A stretch of 64,000 nucleotides of DNA, from assembly GCF_039830145.1 (NCBI RefSeq), contig NZ_CP156082.1, positions 886,001-950,000 of the forward strand, given 5' to 3'. A model generated the notes under the pieces. It did not search any database. It had not been told where the DNA came from and saw only the letters and a list, made by a program, of their open reading frames with translations. Numbering within the stretch: the first letter of the stretch is position 1; each line of letters starts with the position of its first letter. Source of the stretch: Croceibacterium sp. TMG7-5b_MA50. Its GTDB lineage: Bacteria; Pseudomonadota; Alphaproteobacteria; Sphingomonadales; Sphingomonadaceae. This document shows, one piece after another, positions 27,071 to 38,368 of this stretch. A program made the translations under genes and the position numbers.

Positions 27071-28378
27071 ATGGTCTTTCAATCTCCTCGCCGTGCCGTG
27101 TTGCTTGCGCTGTTGGCGACATCCTTCTCGCCCCGCTGGACAAGGGCGGATGCGGCGGATGATGTACACGGCCCGCGCATGAGCATCCTTGACGCCGGCG
27201 CGATGCCCGATGGCAGCACCATCAACACACTTGCGATCCAGACGACTATCGATCGAATGGCGGCGGAGGGGGGTGGTACGGTCGTCGTGCCTGCTGGTGT
27301 TTTCGTGTCGGGCGCGCTGTTTATGAAGCCGGACGTTCACCTCTATTTGCAGGAGGGTGCCGTGCTGCGTTGTGCCGAGGATGTGGCAACCCATTTTCCT
27401 GCCGGGCCTAGCCGGATCGAGGGCCATGTGGCGGACCAGTTCACGCCGGCGCTGATCAACGCGTCCGGATGTAATGGGCTGCGGATCACCGGGCCGGGCA
27501 TGCTGGACGGAGCGGGACGACCGGTTTGGGATCTGTTCTGGCGCCTGCGAAGGGCATCTGCGGACCCGCGTAATTTCCCGAACATCGGCATCCCGCGAGC
27601 GCGGCTGGCGTTGATCGAACGGTCCCGGGACGTCCGGATCGATGGCGTCGCGTTCAAGGATTCGCAGTTCTGGAACCTGCATCTCTACGCCTGCAGCGAT
27701 GTCACAGTTGCCGGATGCCGCTTCACCGTGCCTGATGAGTACGAGCGCGCGCCCAGCACCGACGGGATCGACATCGACAGTTGCCAGCGCGTTACGGTGG
27801 AGCACTGCTTCTTCTCGGTCACCGACGACTGCATCGCGGCAAAGGGATCGCGTGGGCCGCTCGCTTTGCAGGATCGCAGTTCGCCGCCGGTGGAGCATGT
27901 CCGGGTGCGCAACTGCGAGTTCCGGCGTGGCGGGAGCGTCTTCACCTGCGGCAGCGAGGCGACAATCGTTCGCGACGTGGTGGTGGAAGATTGCCGGGTG
28001 ACCGGGGATGTCCGGGTGCTGGTTTTGAAACTGCGCACCGATACGCCGCAATTATACGAAGATATCGAGCTGCGACGCATCACGCTCTCAACCAGCGGCG
28101 GGCAGGTGTTCACCGTCCGGCCCTGGACGCAATATGCCGACCTCGACGGACATGAGCAGCCCACCTCTCGCGTCCGCAACATCCGGATGAGCGAGATCAC
28201 CGGCCGTTACGGCGCGATGGGCACCATTCGGCCTGATCCTGCCCAGACCGACATGGCGGAGGTGGTGCTGAAGAATATAAATCTGCAACTGACCGATCCC
28301 ACCTTTGAGGTAACCGGCGTCAGCAATCTGGAACTCGACAACGTGATCGTTAATGGGGCAGCCTTGCAGCCGACCTGA
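27071..28378 (+). CDS. glycoside hydrolase family 28 (polygalacturonase-like)
   Basis: A 435-aa beta-helix hydrolase acting on galacturonan or rhamnogalacturonan. After a short secretion signal come the GH28 catalytic aspartates in STDGIDIDSC (about 229-238) and VTDDCIAAKG (about 248-257). The expected GHG loop is replaced by FTCGSEATIV, so one usual active-site histidine is missing. TVVVPAGVF and GPGMLDGAG are typical turns of the helix. It is divergent from the sulfatase/GH105 pair with 92 bp between. The changed loop suggests a variant substrate or linkage. Confidence 0.87.
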   Translation: MVFQSPRRAVLLALLATSFSPRWTRADAADDVHGPRMSILDAGAMPDGSTINTLAIQTTIDRMAAEGGGTVVVPAGVFVSGALFMKPDVHLYLQEGAVLRCAEDVATHFPAGPSRIEGHVADQFTPALINASGCNGLRITGPGMLDGAGRPVWDLFWRLRRASADPRNFPNIGIPRARLALIERSRDVRIDGVAFKDSQFWNLHLYACSDVTVAGCRFTVPDEYERAPSTDGIDIDSCQRVTVEHCFFSVTDDCIAAKGSRGPLALQDRSSPPVEHVRVRNCEFRRGGSVFTCGSEATIVRDVVVEDCRVTGDVRVLVLKLRTDTPQLYEDIELRRITLSTSGGQVFTVRPWTQYADLDGHEQPTSRVRNIRMSEITGRYGAMGTIRPDPAQTDMAEVVLKNINLQLTDPTFEVTGVSNLELDNVIVNGAALQPT

Positions 28379-28551
28379 CGACTTTCGGCCTGCTCGAAAA
28401 AGGTAGAAGATTTAGAGCCCGGTGGGTCAGAGAGGGTCCGCAGGACATCGTTCCGCGCGGCACGCATCTGCCATAAGAGGGGCCGACATCGTCGCGCAGC
28501 CGATGCTTTGCCTCGTCGATGAGGAGATCAAAACTGACTGCTGGGAAGGGG

Positions 28552-28627
<76 letters not shown>

Positions 28628-28684
28628 ATCCGGGCAGGGCCGCGGAACACCCGGGGAGACCGGTGGGCCGCCGCGGGAAGCGCC

Positions 28685-28712
28685 CCTATACAGATTGCGG
28701 GGCCGGTGAAAA
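28685..28712 (-). promoter_or_regulatory. putative promoter of tRNA-Lys
   Basis: On the minus strand TTTTCA (28712-28707) and TATAGG (28690-28685) are separated by 16 nt, placing a start shortly upstream of the tRNA. Consensus match only. The rest of the gap up to mrdA shows nothing else. Confidence 0.4.
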
Positions 28713-28776
28713 CCCCTGAATTGCGCTGCCGCAAAATTTTATGCCTGGCCATCTAAGCAGCCGGCTCACCAAGCGC

Positions 28777-30876
28777 CTACGTCTGCGAACTCGCAGATCG
28801 CGGGCGTGGCACAACCGGAGGGGTCGGGCTGGCGGGCGCTGCCAGTCCTCCACCATCGGGCTCTGGCGGAGGAGCCACGGCGCCCGTGGCGGCGGCGGCG
28901 GGCTGAACGCCGGCACGCGCCTCCGCATCGACCTGCTGCGTCACCGCCACCAGATCGCGCGGTACCGGCGGCGGCACGCTCTCCCCAGCCGCCGCGGCAT
29001 AGCGGGCGTAGGTCGCCGTCAGCCGCTGCTGCGCCGTGCCGCCCCACTGCGCTTCCATCTGGTGCAGCGCATCCAGCGCCTTCGCCGGGTCGAACAGGAA
29101 GGTCATGACATCGCGCGCGATCGGGTAGGCCGCGCCCGAGCCGCCGCCGTGTTCGATCACCACCGCGCAGGCATAGCGTGGATTGTTGAACGGCGCGAAG
29201 GAGATGAACAGACCGTGGTCGCGGTACTTCCACGGTCCGCTCTTGCCGCTGGCGACGGACAGGCTGACGACCTGCGCCGTACCGGTCTTCCCGGCCATAA
29301 GGATGTCGGGGATCGGCAGGCGGGCGCGGCCCGCCGTGCCGGGACCGTTCACGACATCGCTCATCGCCTTCTGGATGATCTGCACGTGATCACCGTGGAA
29401 GTTCATGGTGTCGAACCGCGGCCGATCCTTGGTCATCAGCAGCCGCGGCATGATCTGGTTGCCTGTGGCGAGGCGCGCTGCCATCACCGCCAATTGCAGC
29501 GGATTGGCCAGCATGTAGCCCTGACCGATCGTGGCGTTCACCGTGTCGAACGGCTGCCACTGGCTGTTATACTTGCGCAGCTTCCATGCCGGGTCAGGCA
29601 CCGTGCCGTAGAATTGGCTGGCGACGGGAAGAGAGAATTCCTGGCCCATGCCCAGCCGCTTCGCCATCGGCGCGATCACGTCCATCCCCAGCTTCTGTGC
29701 GAAGTAGTAGAAGTAGACGTCGCACGATTGGTAGATGCCCTTGGCCATGTCTACCCGGCCATGACCGCCGCGATCCCAGCAGTGGAACACACGGTTGCCG
29801 ACGCGCAGGCCACCGCTGCACCCGACACTCTCATGGGGGTCGAGGCCCGCCTCCAGGAACGACATGGCCACCATCGGCTTGACCGTCGATCCGGGCGGAT
29901 AGAGGCCCTTCAGCACCTTGTTGCGGAGCGGAACGCGCTCGTTCTCGCTCAACATCTTGTATTCGAGGCGGCCGATCCCATCCGAAAAGCTGTTGGGATC
30001 GAACGAGGGCATGGATGCCATGCACATCAGGTCGCCGGTCAGGCAGTCGATCACCACGACCGATCCGCTTTCCAGACCGATGCGGCGGGCGGCGTAATCC
30101 TGCAGCGGACCGTCAATGGTCAGCCGGATCGGTTGACCCTGTACATCCTCCCTCGTCTCCAGATCGCGCACAATGCGGCCACCGGCTGTCACCTCCACGC
30201 GCCGGGCACCGGGCTGACCGCGCAACACCTGCTCGAACTGCTTCTCAAGCCCGTCCTTGCCCAGCTTGAAACCGGGGGTAACCAACAGCGGATTACGGTC
30301 CGCTTCCTCCCACTCTTCCTTGTTTGCGGTGCCCACGAAACCAATCAGGTGCCCGACGGCGGAGCCCGTGGGATAGTAGCGGGAGAAGCCACGCTGCGGA
30401 ATGACGCCGTGCAGTTCCGGCAGGCGCAGCCCGACGGCGGCGAAGCGATCGTAGTCGATACCACTCGCCACCTGAACCGGGGAGAAGCCAGCGGCAGCCT
30501 CTACCTTGTCGATGAGGTCGGTCTTTTCCACCGGCGTCAGCGCCAGCAGTTCGCTCAGCGTATCGATGGTGGCGGCGGGGTTCTCCAGCCGCTCCGGAAT
30601 GACGTCGATCCGAAATTCGGCCTGGTTGGAGGCGAGGGGAGCGCCATTGCGATCGAGAATCCAGCCTCGGCGGGGCGGGATCAGGGTGAGGTTCACCCGA
30701 TTGCTCTCCGCCTCCATCTCGTATCTCTCGTTCTCGGCCACGGCGATGTAGCCCATGCGGCCAGCAAGCAGCATGCCGACGCCGCCCTGCAGCGCGCCCA
30801 CGATGAAGGAGCGGCGCTCGAAGCTCTGCGCGAGACTGGAGGGGGTAAACTTCTGGGGCACGGCGCTGGCAGGCAA
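28777..30876 (-). CDS. mrdA: penicillin-binding protein 2 (elongasome transpeptidase)
   Basis: A class B PBP cross-linking peptidoglycan during cell elongation, 699 aa, anchored by one N-terminal span (about 24-40). The N-terminal pedestal (IPPRRGWILDRNGAPLA) is followed by the transpeptidase with SxxK PGSTVKP (S330), the second motif SCD (384-386) and KTGT at 530-533. The last 60 residues are a Pro/Ala-rich tail. The start is taken as TTG at 30876, 16 nt after mreD; a GTG at 30861 is an alternative. rodA, often next in this cluster, is absent. Confidence 0.95.
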   Translation of the reverse strand: MPASAVPQKFTPSSLAQSFERRSFIVGALQGGVGMLLAGRMGYIAVAENERYEMEAESNRVNLTLIPPRRGWILDRNGAPLASNQAEFRIDVIPERLENPAATIDTLSELLALTPVEKTDLIDKVEAAAGFSPVQVASGIDYDRFAAVGLRLPELHGVIPQRGFSRYYPTGSAVGHLIGFVGTANKEEWEEADRNPLLVTPGFKLGKDGLEKQFEQVLRGQPGARRVEVTAGGRIVRDLETREDVQGQPIRLTIDGPLQDYAARRIGLESGSVVVIDCLTGDLMCMASMPSFDPNSFSDGIGRLEYKMLSENERVPLRNKVLKGLYPPGSTVKPMVAMSFLEAGLDPHESVGCSGGLRVGNRVFHCWDRGGHGRVDMAKGIYQSCDVYFYYFAQKLGMDVIAPMAKRLGMGQEFSLPVASQFYGTVPDPAWKLRKYNSQWQPFDTVNATIGQGYMLANPLQLAVMAARLATGNQIMPRLLMTKDRPRFDTMNFHGDHVQIIQKAMSDVVNGPGTAGRARLPIPDILMAGKTGTAQVVSLSVASGKSGPWKYRDHGLFISFAPFNNPRYACAVVIEHGGGSGAAYPIARDVMTFLFDPAKALDALHQMEAQWGGTAQQRLTATYARYAAAAGESVPPPVPRDLVAVTQQVDAEARAGVQPAAAATGAVAPPPEPDGGGLAAPASPTPPVVPRPRSASSQT

Positions 30877-30892
30877 CTTTCGGCAGGCGGGA

Positions 30893-31450
30893 TCAATCGA
30901 TGCGGCGGACCCGCTTCAGCCGCACGCGGTCAAGGGCAGCTACAAGCCACGCGATAATGGGGAAGAGTACCGCACAGAACAAGAGTTGCGACCCGACAAG
31001 CTGCGCCTGCAACTCCGTCAGTGGCACGCGCGCGAACAGGGTGGTCGCCGCCAGATACACCATCAGCAGCAGCACCGCCGTCAGCCAATCCACCCAGAAC
31101 GAGCGCCAGGGAAAGCGAATCTCGATCAGGTCGATCGCGATCAGCGTCAGGCTGAACAGCAGGATGCCGCTGCCGAACGGCTGTCCGGAATAGAGATCGT
31201 CGAAGAGGCCCAGCGGAAAGCCCGCCCATAGCGGCAGGAGGTTGGACCGTCCCAGTCGCCAGCACAGCAGCAGCATGTAGCCGAGCGGCGGCATGATCGG
31301 AGCAGGCGCGATGACCGGCAGCCACGGCGTCAGCGACCCGAGCATGATGGTGCTCCATGGCACGCCGAAGGCGCGGATCGGCGACTGCGTCCGGTTGATG
31401 CTGCGGCTCTCGGCACCGCCACGGCCAGTCAGGGCGGACAGGTCAATCAC
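30893..31450 (-). CDS. mreD: rod shape-determining protein MreD
   Basis: A 185-aa inner-membrane protein with about five spans, linking MreB/MreC to the elongation enzymes. PLWAGFPLGLFDDLYSGQPF is the recognisable MreD segment. The GTG at 31450 overlaps the mreC stop by 8 nt and gives IDLSALTGRGG after the start; a longer upstream reading would run inside mreC and is rejected. Confidence 0.9.
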   Translation of the reverse strand: MIDLSALTGRGGAESRSINRTQSPIRAFGVPWSTIMLGSLTPWLPVIAPAPIMPPLGYMLLLCWRLGRSNLLPLWAGFPLGLFDDLYSGQPFGSGILLFSLTLIAIDLIEIRFPWRSFWVDWLTAVLLLMVYLAATTLFARVPLTELQAQLVGSQLLFCAVLFPIIAWLVAALDRVRLKRVRRID

Positions 31451-32447
31451 CGTCCTGCGGCTCCACCACGGGCGTGATCTGCGGACTTGGCGCAGCCGCG
31501 CTGTCAGTGGCGGTGCTGGGAGTGGCGGCAATGGCGCTGGCGCTTTCAACCGCGTCGGTTTCCTCGACCTCCGCGATGGAGGGCGCCTGGGAGGCGGCGA
31601 CGGCCTGCGGCTGCCAGATCGGTTCGACCAGAACCACGTCAGTGGCGGCAGGATTGCTCAGCAACTGGGCGATGCCGCCGTCGCGGGTGATGCCGGTGAC
31701 AAGCGCCACAGCGATGCCAGGCCTGAACAGGCCGCCGGCCCCGCTGGTGACGAATACATCGCCCTTCTTCATGGGGTTGATCCCGAGATTGACCAGTCGA
31801 AGCCGCAGCAGCCCGTCGGCGCGCCCTTCGGCGAAAGCCACCACATCGTCTGTCGCGCGGCGCACCGGAACCATGCTTTCTGGATCGGTCAGCAGCAGCA
31901 CGCGGGACGAATGCCGCCCGGTCTCCAACACCCGGCCGATCAGGCCAAGCGGGCTGCTGACCGGCATGCCGGGGCGCACACCATCCTGCCGTCCGGCGGA
32001 GATCCAGGCGAAGCGGCGCGTGCTGGCCGCGGTGGAGCCGATCAGGCGAGCGGTAGCGACGGGGCGGGTCTCGCCATCCGCCAGCCGCAGCACGGCCTTC
32101 AGCCGCATGTTCTCCCGCCGCAGCGCCTCCGCCTCCGCCAGCTTTACGCGAGCGATGCGCACCTCGTCGCGCAGTTCCGCATTGCGGCTGCCCGCACGGT
32201 AATAGCCGGCGATGGCGTCGAATACGTTCTGTGTCGCCATCCGCCCACCGGCGCCCGCTTGCCCTGCTGGGCTGGCGATATCCGCCGCCATGGAGCGAAG
32301 GCCGGCGAAGGTTTCCGGCCGGAACAGCGACAAGGCGAGCAGCGCCGCGCCCAGCAGCGCACCGCCGCCGGCCAGCAGGTATCCGGCAAACAGGCCCAGC
32401 TGGGCCTTCCTGTTGCTACCCGGCCGGCGACCGGAAGGCAGCGCCAT
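31443..32447 (-). CDS. mreC: rod shape-determining protein MreC
   Basis: A 334-aa bitopic protein: cytoplasmic basic start (PSGRRPGSNRKAQ), one span near residues 18-42, a coiled-coil stretch (AELRDEVRIARVKLAEAEAL), then the periplasmic beta-barrel domain with WISAGRQDGVRPGMPVSSPL and RVLLLTDPESMVPV. The final 60 residues are a low-complexity Ala/Thr/Pro tail. It organises PBP2 in the elongasome. It lies 29 nt after mreB. Confidence 0.94.
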   Translation of the reverse strand: MALPSGRRPGSNRKAQLGLFAGYLLAGGGALLGAALLALSLFRPETFAGLRSMAADIASPAGQAGAGGRMATQNVFDAIAGYYRAGSRNAELRDEVRIARVKLAEAEALRRENMRLKAVLRLADGETRPVATARLIGSTAASTRRFAWISAGRQDGVRPGMPVSSPLGLIGRVLETGRHSSRVLLLTDPESMVPVRRATDDVVAFAEGRADGLLRLRLVNLGINPMKKGDVFVTSGAGGLFRPGIAVALVTGITRDGGIAQLLSNPAATDVVLVEPIWQPQAVAASQAPSIAEVEETDAVESASAIAATPSTATDSAAAPSPQITPVVEPQDGD

Positions 32448-32476
32448 GGCTGCGGCCCCTTGTCAGCAGGAGAAAA

Positions 32477-33604
<1,128 letters not shown>

Positions 33605-33712
33605 TTAGCGCGGTGATGCGGCGAAGGCCAAAATAAATCTGTCCTTATCCGCAACACATTCGCACCACCCGCCTCGAATTGGCGGCGGCTTGCCGCTACC
33701 TTGGTGTGCATC

Positions 33713-35539
33713 ATGCCTGTCATTCGTCGCCTGCCGGAAACGCTGATCAACCGCATTGCAGCCGGCGAAGTGGTGGAACGCCCGGCCAGCGCGCTGAAGG
33801 AGTTGGTCGAGAACGCGATCGATGCCGGCGCCACCCGGATCGCGGTGTCGCTGGTCGATGGCGGGCTCGGCCGGATCGAGGTGGTGGACGATGGCTGCGG
33901 CATGCTGCCGGATGAGATGGCGCTCGCCCTTGAGCGGCACGCCACCTCCAAGCTGCCGGAGACGCTGCTGGGCGCGGACGGTGCGCTGGAACAAGTGGCA
34001 ACCCTCGGCTTCCGAGGGGAGGCGCTGCCCTCCATCGCCAGCGTGGCGCGACTGGTGCTGGAAAGCCGGCCGCACGGCGCGCCGCAGGGTTGGCGCCGCG
34101 TCACCGATCACGGCATCGTGGCGGAAGAAGGCCCCTGCGCGATCCCGCCGGGCACCAAGGTTCGGGTGGAACAGCTGTTTGGTCAGGTGCCCGCCCGCCG
34201 CAAGTTCCTGCGCAGCGCGCGCAGTGAATATGCTGCCTGCCTGGACGTGGTGCGCCGCCTGGCGATGGCGCGGCCCGACATCGCCTTCACCCTGCATCAT
34301 GGCGAACGCCGCATCCTGCAATTGCAGGGCGGGGAAGGGCACGCTGCCCGGATAGCGCAGGTGATCGACCGAGACCTCGCCGACAATGGCGTAACGGTCG
34401 ACTGGCTGCGGGAGACGGAGCAGGGACCTATGCGACTGACCGGCTTGGCCGGTCTGCCGACCTTCAACCGCGGTGTCGCCGATCACCAATACCTGTTCGT
34501 CAACGGGCGCCCGGTGAAGGACCGCCTGCTGACCGGCGCGGTGCGTGGCGCCTATGCGGAAATGCTGGCGCGTGACCGGCACGCGGTGCTCGCCCTGTTC
34601 ATCCACCTGCCGCCGGCGGAGCTGGACGTGAATGTCCATCCCGCCAAGACGGAAGTCCGCTTCCGCGATGCGCCGGGCGTGCGCGGCTTCATCGTGTCGG
34701 GCCTGCGCCAATCACTGGCGACCGGCGGCCGGCGTAGCGCGCAAGCCGCGGATGCCGCTGCCATGGCCCGCTGGCAGACACCGCCTTCAGCTCCAATCGC
34801 GGCTCAAACCTCTGCCGCAGCATGGTCGCCACAGCCGGCCGGGGCCGAGACCCTGCGTGAACAGGTCGCCGCTTGGCAGGGTTTCGAAGGACTGGCGACC
34901 GCCGCACCCCAAGGTCGAGCGGAGGTTTCCGCCAATGAACCTGCTCCTGCCGCGCAGCACCCGCTGGGGGTAGCACGCGGGCAGGTCGCGCAGACCTATA
35001 TCGTAGCGGAGGCGGAGGACGGCCTGGTACTGGTGGACCAGCACGCCGCGCATGAACGGCTGGTGTTGGAACGGCTGCGTGCCGGCGGCACCGCTGCAAA
35101 GGTCGCCGCTTCACAGGCCTTACTGATGCCGGAAGTGGTCGATCTGGACGAACCCGCCTGCGACCTGCTGGAGGATGCCTCCGCCGACATGGCCCGCTTC
35201 GGTCTGCTTTATGAGCGGTTCGGGCCGGGCGCCCTCCTCGTGCGCGCAATGCCGGGCGTGCTGGCGAAGGCCGATCCCCCGTCTCTCCTGCGCGACCTGG
35301 CGGACGATCTGCGGCAGAACGGCATGGCGCTGCTGCTGGAAGAACGGATCGAACATGTGCTCGCCACCATGGCCTGCCACGGCTCAGTCAGGGCGGGGCG
35401 CGTGCTCTCCATCAACGAAATGAACGCTTTGCTGCGCGAAATGGAGGTGACACCGCGGTCCGGCCAATGCAACCATGGGCGCCCCACATGGGTCAAACTG
35501 TCGGCGGCAGAGGTCGCCAAGCTGTTCGGGAGGCATTGA
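33713..35539 (+). CDS. mutL: DNA mismatch repair protein MutL
   Basis: Couples MutS mismatch recognition to strand incision. The 608-aa protein has the GHKL ATPase motifs ELVENAIDAGAT, VVDDGCGM and GFRGEALPSIASV, then DVNVHPAKTEVRF, a variable linker and a C-terminal dimerisation domain. VLVDQHAAHERLVLERL near residue 440 matches the endonuclease-type metal site DQHAX2EX4E, so this is a nicking MutL, as expected for a bacterium without MutH. The ATG at 33713 has a poor ribosome-binding site; the residues fix the frame. Confidence 0.96.
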   Translation: MPVIRRLPETLINRIAAGEVVERPASALKELVENAIDAGATRIAVSLVDGGLGRIEVVDDGCGMLPDEMALALERHATSKLPETLLGADGALEQVATLGFRGEALPSIASVARLVLESRPHGAPQGWRRVTDHGIVAEEGPCAIPPGTKVRVEQLFGQVPARRKFLRSARSEYAACLDVVRRLAMARPDIAFTLHHGERRILQLQGGEGHAARIAQVIDRDLADNGVTVDWLRETEQGPMRLTGLAGLPTFNRGVADHQYLFVNGRPVKDRLLTGAVRGAYAEMLARDRHAVLALFIHLPPAELDVNVHPAKTEVRFRDAPGVRGFIVSGLRQSLATGGRRSAQAADAAAMARWQTPPSAPIAAQTSAAAWSPQPAGAETLREQVAAWQGFEGLATAAPQGRAEVSANEPAPAAQHPLGVARGQVAQTYIVAEAEDGLVLVDQHAAHERLVLERLRAGGTAAKVAASQALLMPEVVDLDEPACDLLEDASADMARFGLLYERFGPGALLVRAMPGVLAKADPPSLLRDLADDLRQNGMALLLEERIEHVLATMACHGSVRAGRVLSINEMNALLREMEVTPRSGQCNHGRPTWVKLSAAEVAKLFGRH

Positions 35540-36036
35540 TGCGCCGGTTCGCTCCTTTTACCGCCATGCTGCTCGCCACCATGCTGCCGAGCTGTGTCGC
35601 CGAGCCAACGCCGGAAGAAGCTGCTGCCGAGGCGGACCGCGAGGTTGCCATCGTGGAACAGGCGAACCGGGCGCCGCCGCCTGCCCGCCAGATTGTGCCC
35701 GACGCGATCAGCGCGCCGGAGATCATGCGGCACCAGCTAACTGGAGCAGGCTGCAGCTATGCACCCGGCACCAGCCTGGGCGCGCGGGTCATCGCCCGCA
35801 AGCAAGATGCCTGGATGAAGCTGGACGGCAAGCTGGTCCGTTTCGCCGCCGATCCCGGTGCCGGGCAACTCGCGGCCGGAAGCTGGAACCGGTACTTGGG
35901 TGCCGGCTACGAATTGCAGCTCACCCTTGCCGACGGCGAACGCCATCGTGACGGCACCGTATCGCTGCGCGACGCGCATGGGCGGGAGGTCTATCGCGGG
36001 ACCGGCACGGCGCAGTGCCAGGAAACTGCTGCCTAA
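35539..36036 (+). CDS. predicted lipoprotein of unknown function
   Basis: A 165-aa protein sharing one base with the mutL stop (TGATG). The N-terminus MRRFAPFTAMLLATMLPSC is a lipoprotein signal with lipobox LPSC. The mature part has an acidic stretch (PTPEEAAAEADREVAIVE), then a small beta-rich domain with GAGCSYAPGTSLGARVIAR and TVSLRDAHGREVYRGTGTA, and two further cysteines. Likely membrane-anchored and periplasm-facing. No family recognised. Confidence 0.8.
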   Translation: MRRFAPFTAMLLATMLPSCVAEPTPEEAAAEADREVAIVEQANRAPPPARQIVPDAISAPEIMRHQLTGAGCSYAPGTSLGARVIARKQDAWMKLDGKLVRFAADPGAGQLAAGSWNRYLGAGYELQLTLADGERHRDGTVSLRDAHGREVYRGTGTAQCQETAA

Positions 36037-36836
36037 AGGCGGAAGGTCGGGATCCGCATATCCACATCCAGCTCCGGAATGATCCGGTACCGCGCCAGCA
36101 CCAGGCTGAAGATCCCGAACAGCAGCAGGCCGACCGCCACCAACTGGAACGCGATGCCGGTATCGGCGAGGGAACTGATCGCGCTGCCGATCGACTTGAT
36201 TCCGCTGCTGGTCCCACCCCACGCCGCCTGCACCAGCGACCAGCCGATGATGGCGAACACCACGGCACGCGCCAGATAGCCGGCCGCACCGATCTGGCGC
36301 GTGGCGGCGGGCGCCCGGCGGCTGATCATGTGCATGAAGCTCCCGGTCAGCCCCTCCCGCGCTTGGAACACGGCGGTCGCCAGGAAGGCGAGTCCCGCCA
36401 ACGCCAGCAGGACCGGCCCCAGATTGACTGACAGCACGCCCGCTGCGACCTCCTGCGCGCGGGCGCTGTCATCGGCGGCCTGCCCGGTGGTAGCGAACTG
36501 GAAGGCGCTCCACGCCAGCAGCAGGTGGCCGATCGCGCTGCCCGCATGGCCGATCCGCTTGGCCCAGCCGATCTTGTCTGATCCCTCGTGCTCGATGTCG
36601 AGCAATGTGGAGGCAAGCCGGAATAGGGCATAAGCGACGAGGCCGGCCGCGGTCAGCCACAACAGGGCGGTGCCACCAGGCGCCTCACCGATGGCGTCGA
36701 ACGCAGCGGCCGGACCGTCCGACACCTCGCTGCTGCTGGCCAGGGCCAGCACGCCGAGCAGGATGTAGATTGCCGCCCGCGCCAGGAAGCCCAGGCGGAC
36801 CGCGCGCTCGAACTGTTCGGACTTGTCGATGACCAT
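36033..36836 (-). CDS. DUF1206 multi-pass membrane protein
   Basis: A 267-aa inner-membrane protein with three repeated two-helix units ([59 protein letters not shown]), the triple-repeat layout of DUF1206. Function unknown. It converges on the lipoprotein gene with a 4-nt overlap of the stops. Confidence 0.88.
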   Translation of the reverse strand: MVIDKSEQFERAVRLGFLARAAIYILLGVLALASSSEVSDGPAAAFDAIGEAPGGTALLWLTAAGLVAYALFRLASTLLDIEHEGSDKIGWAKRIGHAGSAIGHLLLAWSAFQFATTGQAADDSARAQEVAAGVLSVNLGPVLLALAGLAFLATAVFQAREGLTGSFMHMISRRAPAATRQIGAAGYLARAVVFAIIGWSLVQAAWGGTSSGIKSIGSAISSLADTGIAFQLVAVGLLLFGIFSLVLARYRIIPELDVDMRIPTFRL

Positions 36837-36905
36837 GTAATTGTCGCCCCTGCTGCGCTGCGGAACTCACAACGTTCGTGCGCGCGACTGGTGCCGTCCG
36901 CACCA

Positions 36906-36933
36906 TTGCACGGCGGGTGCAGTGGGCCTAGAT
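36906..36933 (+). promoter_or_regulatory. putative promoter of lipA
   Basis: TTGCAC (36906-36911), a 16-nt spacer and CTAGAT (36928-36933) end 8 nt before the lipA ATG. A start at the normal distance from the -10 would make the mRNA leaderless or nearly so. The 105-bp gap to the divergent DUF1206 gene holds nothing else recognisable. Confidence 0.4.
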
Positions 36934-36941
36934 GGGCGGCA

Positions 36942-37910
36942 ATGACCGAGCTATCCCCGATCCCGAGCCCGGAAGGGCAACCTGCGTCACCCGCACGGCA
37001 GCGCAAGCCCGACTGGATCCGGGTCAAAGCGCCGGTCAGCAAGGGTTATCAGGAAACGCGCAAGCTGATGCGCGACCTGAACCTCAATACCGTGTGCGAG
37101 GAAGCGGCATGCCCTAACATCGGGGAATGCTGGACCAAGAAGCATGCCACGGTGATGATCCTGGGCGATGTATGCACCCGCGCCTGCGCGTTCTGCAACG
37201 TCAAGACCGGTATGCCGCGCAAGGTCGATCCGCTGGAACCGGAACACACCGCGGCCGCGGCGGCGGCAATGGGGCTGGAACACATTGTCATCACCAGTGT
37301 CGACCGCGACGACCTGCCCGATGGCGGTGCGGGGCAATTCGTGAAGGTGATCGAGGCGCTGCGGCGTGAGACGCCGAGCACCACGATCGAGATCCTGACC
37401 CCCGACTTCCGCGGCAAGATGCGCCCCGCGCTGGAGGCGATCTGCGCCGCCGGGCCGGATGTCTACAACCACAATCTGGAAACCGTGCCTCGGCTCTACC
37501 CGACGATCCGCCCCGGCGCGCGCTACTACGCCTCCCTGCGGCTGCTGGAAGAGGTAAAGCGCCACGACCCGCTGATCTTCACCAAGAGCGGCGTGATGCT
37601 GGGTCTGGGGGAACAGCGGCTGGAGGTGCATCAGGTGATGGACGACATGCGCTGCGCCGATGTCGATTTCATCACCATGGGCCAGTACCTGCAACCCACG
37701 CCCAGGCATGCCAAGGTGGAGGAGTTCGTCAGCCCCAAGGCGTTCAACGCCTATGGCGCCGTCGCGCGGGCCAAGGGCTTTCTGCAGGTCGCATCGACCC
37801 CGCTGACCCGTTCCAGCTATCACGCCGGCGCCGACTTCGCGGTGATGAAGGCCGCGCGGGAGGCGAAGCTTGCCAGGGCGGCGGGCAAGGTCGGCATCGC
37901 GGTCGTCTGA
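36942..37910 (+). CDS. lipA: lipoyl synthase
   Basis: A radical-SAM enzyme inserting two sulfurs into octanoyl groups on lipoyl domains. The 322-aa protein has the auxiliary cluster cysteines C52, C57 and C63 ([14 protein letters not shown]) and the radical-SAM CxxxCxxC at C78, C82 and C85 ([11 protein letters not shown]), plus the C-terminal TRSSYHA serine that ligates the auxiliary cluster. It overlaps the next gene by one base. Confidence 0.97.
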   Translation: MTELSPIPSPEGQPASPARQRKPDWIRVKAPVSKGYQETRKLMRDLNLNTVCEEAACPNIGECWTKKHATVMILGDVCTRACAFCNVKTGMPRKVDPLEPEHTAAAAAAMGLEHIVITSVDRDDLPDGGAGQFVKVIEALRRETPSTTIEILTPDFRGKMRPALEAICAAGPDVYNHNLETVPRLYPTIRPGARYYASLRLLEEVKRHDPLIFTKSGVMLGLGEQRLEVHQVMDDMRCADVDFITMGQYLQPTPRHAKVEEFVSPKAFNAYGAVARAKGFLQVASTPLTRSSYHAGADFAVMKAAREAKLARAAGKVGIAVV

Positions 37911-38368
37911 TGCCTGGTATAAGGGAGCAGCGCCGGTTGCCCTATTCGGCGGCGCAGATGTTCGATCTGGTCGCCGATGTGGCGCATTACCCCGAATTCC
38001 TGCCATGGGTCGTGGCGACCCGCGTGCGGTCGGACGACGGGACGGAGATGGTCGCCGACATGCTCGTCGGCTTCAAGGCCCTGCGGGAGAAGTTCACCAG
38101 CCGTGTTCACAAGGAACGGCCGGGCTTTATCCGCGTCCAATATGTCGACGGCCCCCTGCGTGATCTCGACAACAGCTGGCAGTTCACCGACTTGCCGGAA
38201 GGCGGGTGCGAGATCGACTTCTGCGTCGACTTCGCGTTCAAGAACCGCATGTTCGAAATGCTGGCCGGCCAATATTTCGACCGTGCCTTCCGCAAGATGG
38301 TGGAAGCGTTCGAACGGCGGGCCGACGCACTTTACGGCGTCAGCGGCGCGGCGCAGCCTGTCGCCTAG
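37910..38368 (+). CDS. COQ10/RatA-type START-domain protein
   Basis: A 152-aa SRPBCC/START-fold protein ([21 protein letters not shown] at the N-terminus, then [13 protein letters not shown] and [29 protein letters not shown]). In alphaproteobacteria this family, next to lipA, corresponds to the ubiquinone-binding COQ10 chaperone; the same family is often labelled RatA toxin. The quinone role is favoured. Shares one base with lipA (TGATG). Confidence 0.88.
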   Translation: MPGIREQRRLPYSAAQMFDLVADVAHYPEFLPWVVATRVRSDDGTEMVADMLVGFKALREKFTSRVHKERPGFIRVQYVDGPLRDLDNSWQFTDLPEGGCEIDFCVDFAFKNRMFEMLAGQYFDRAFRKMVEAFERRADALYGVSGAAQPVA

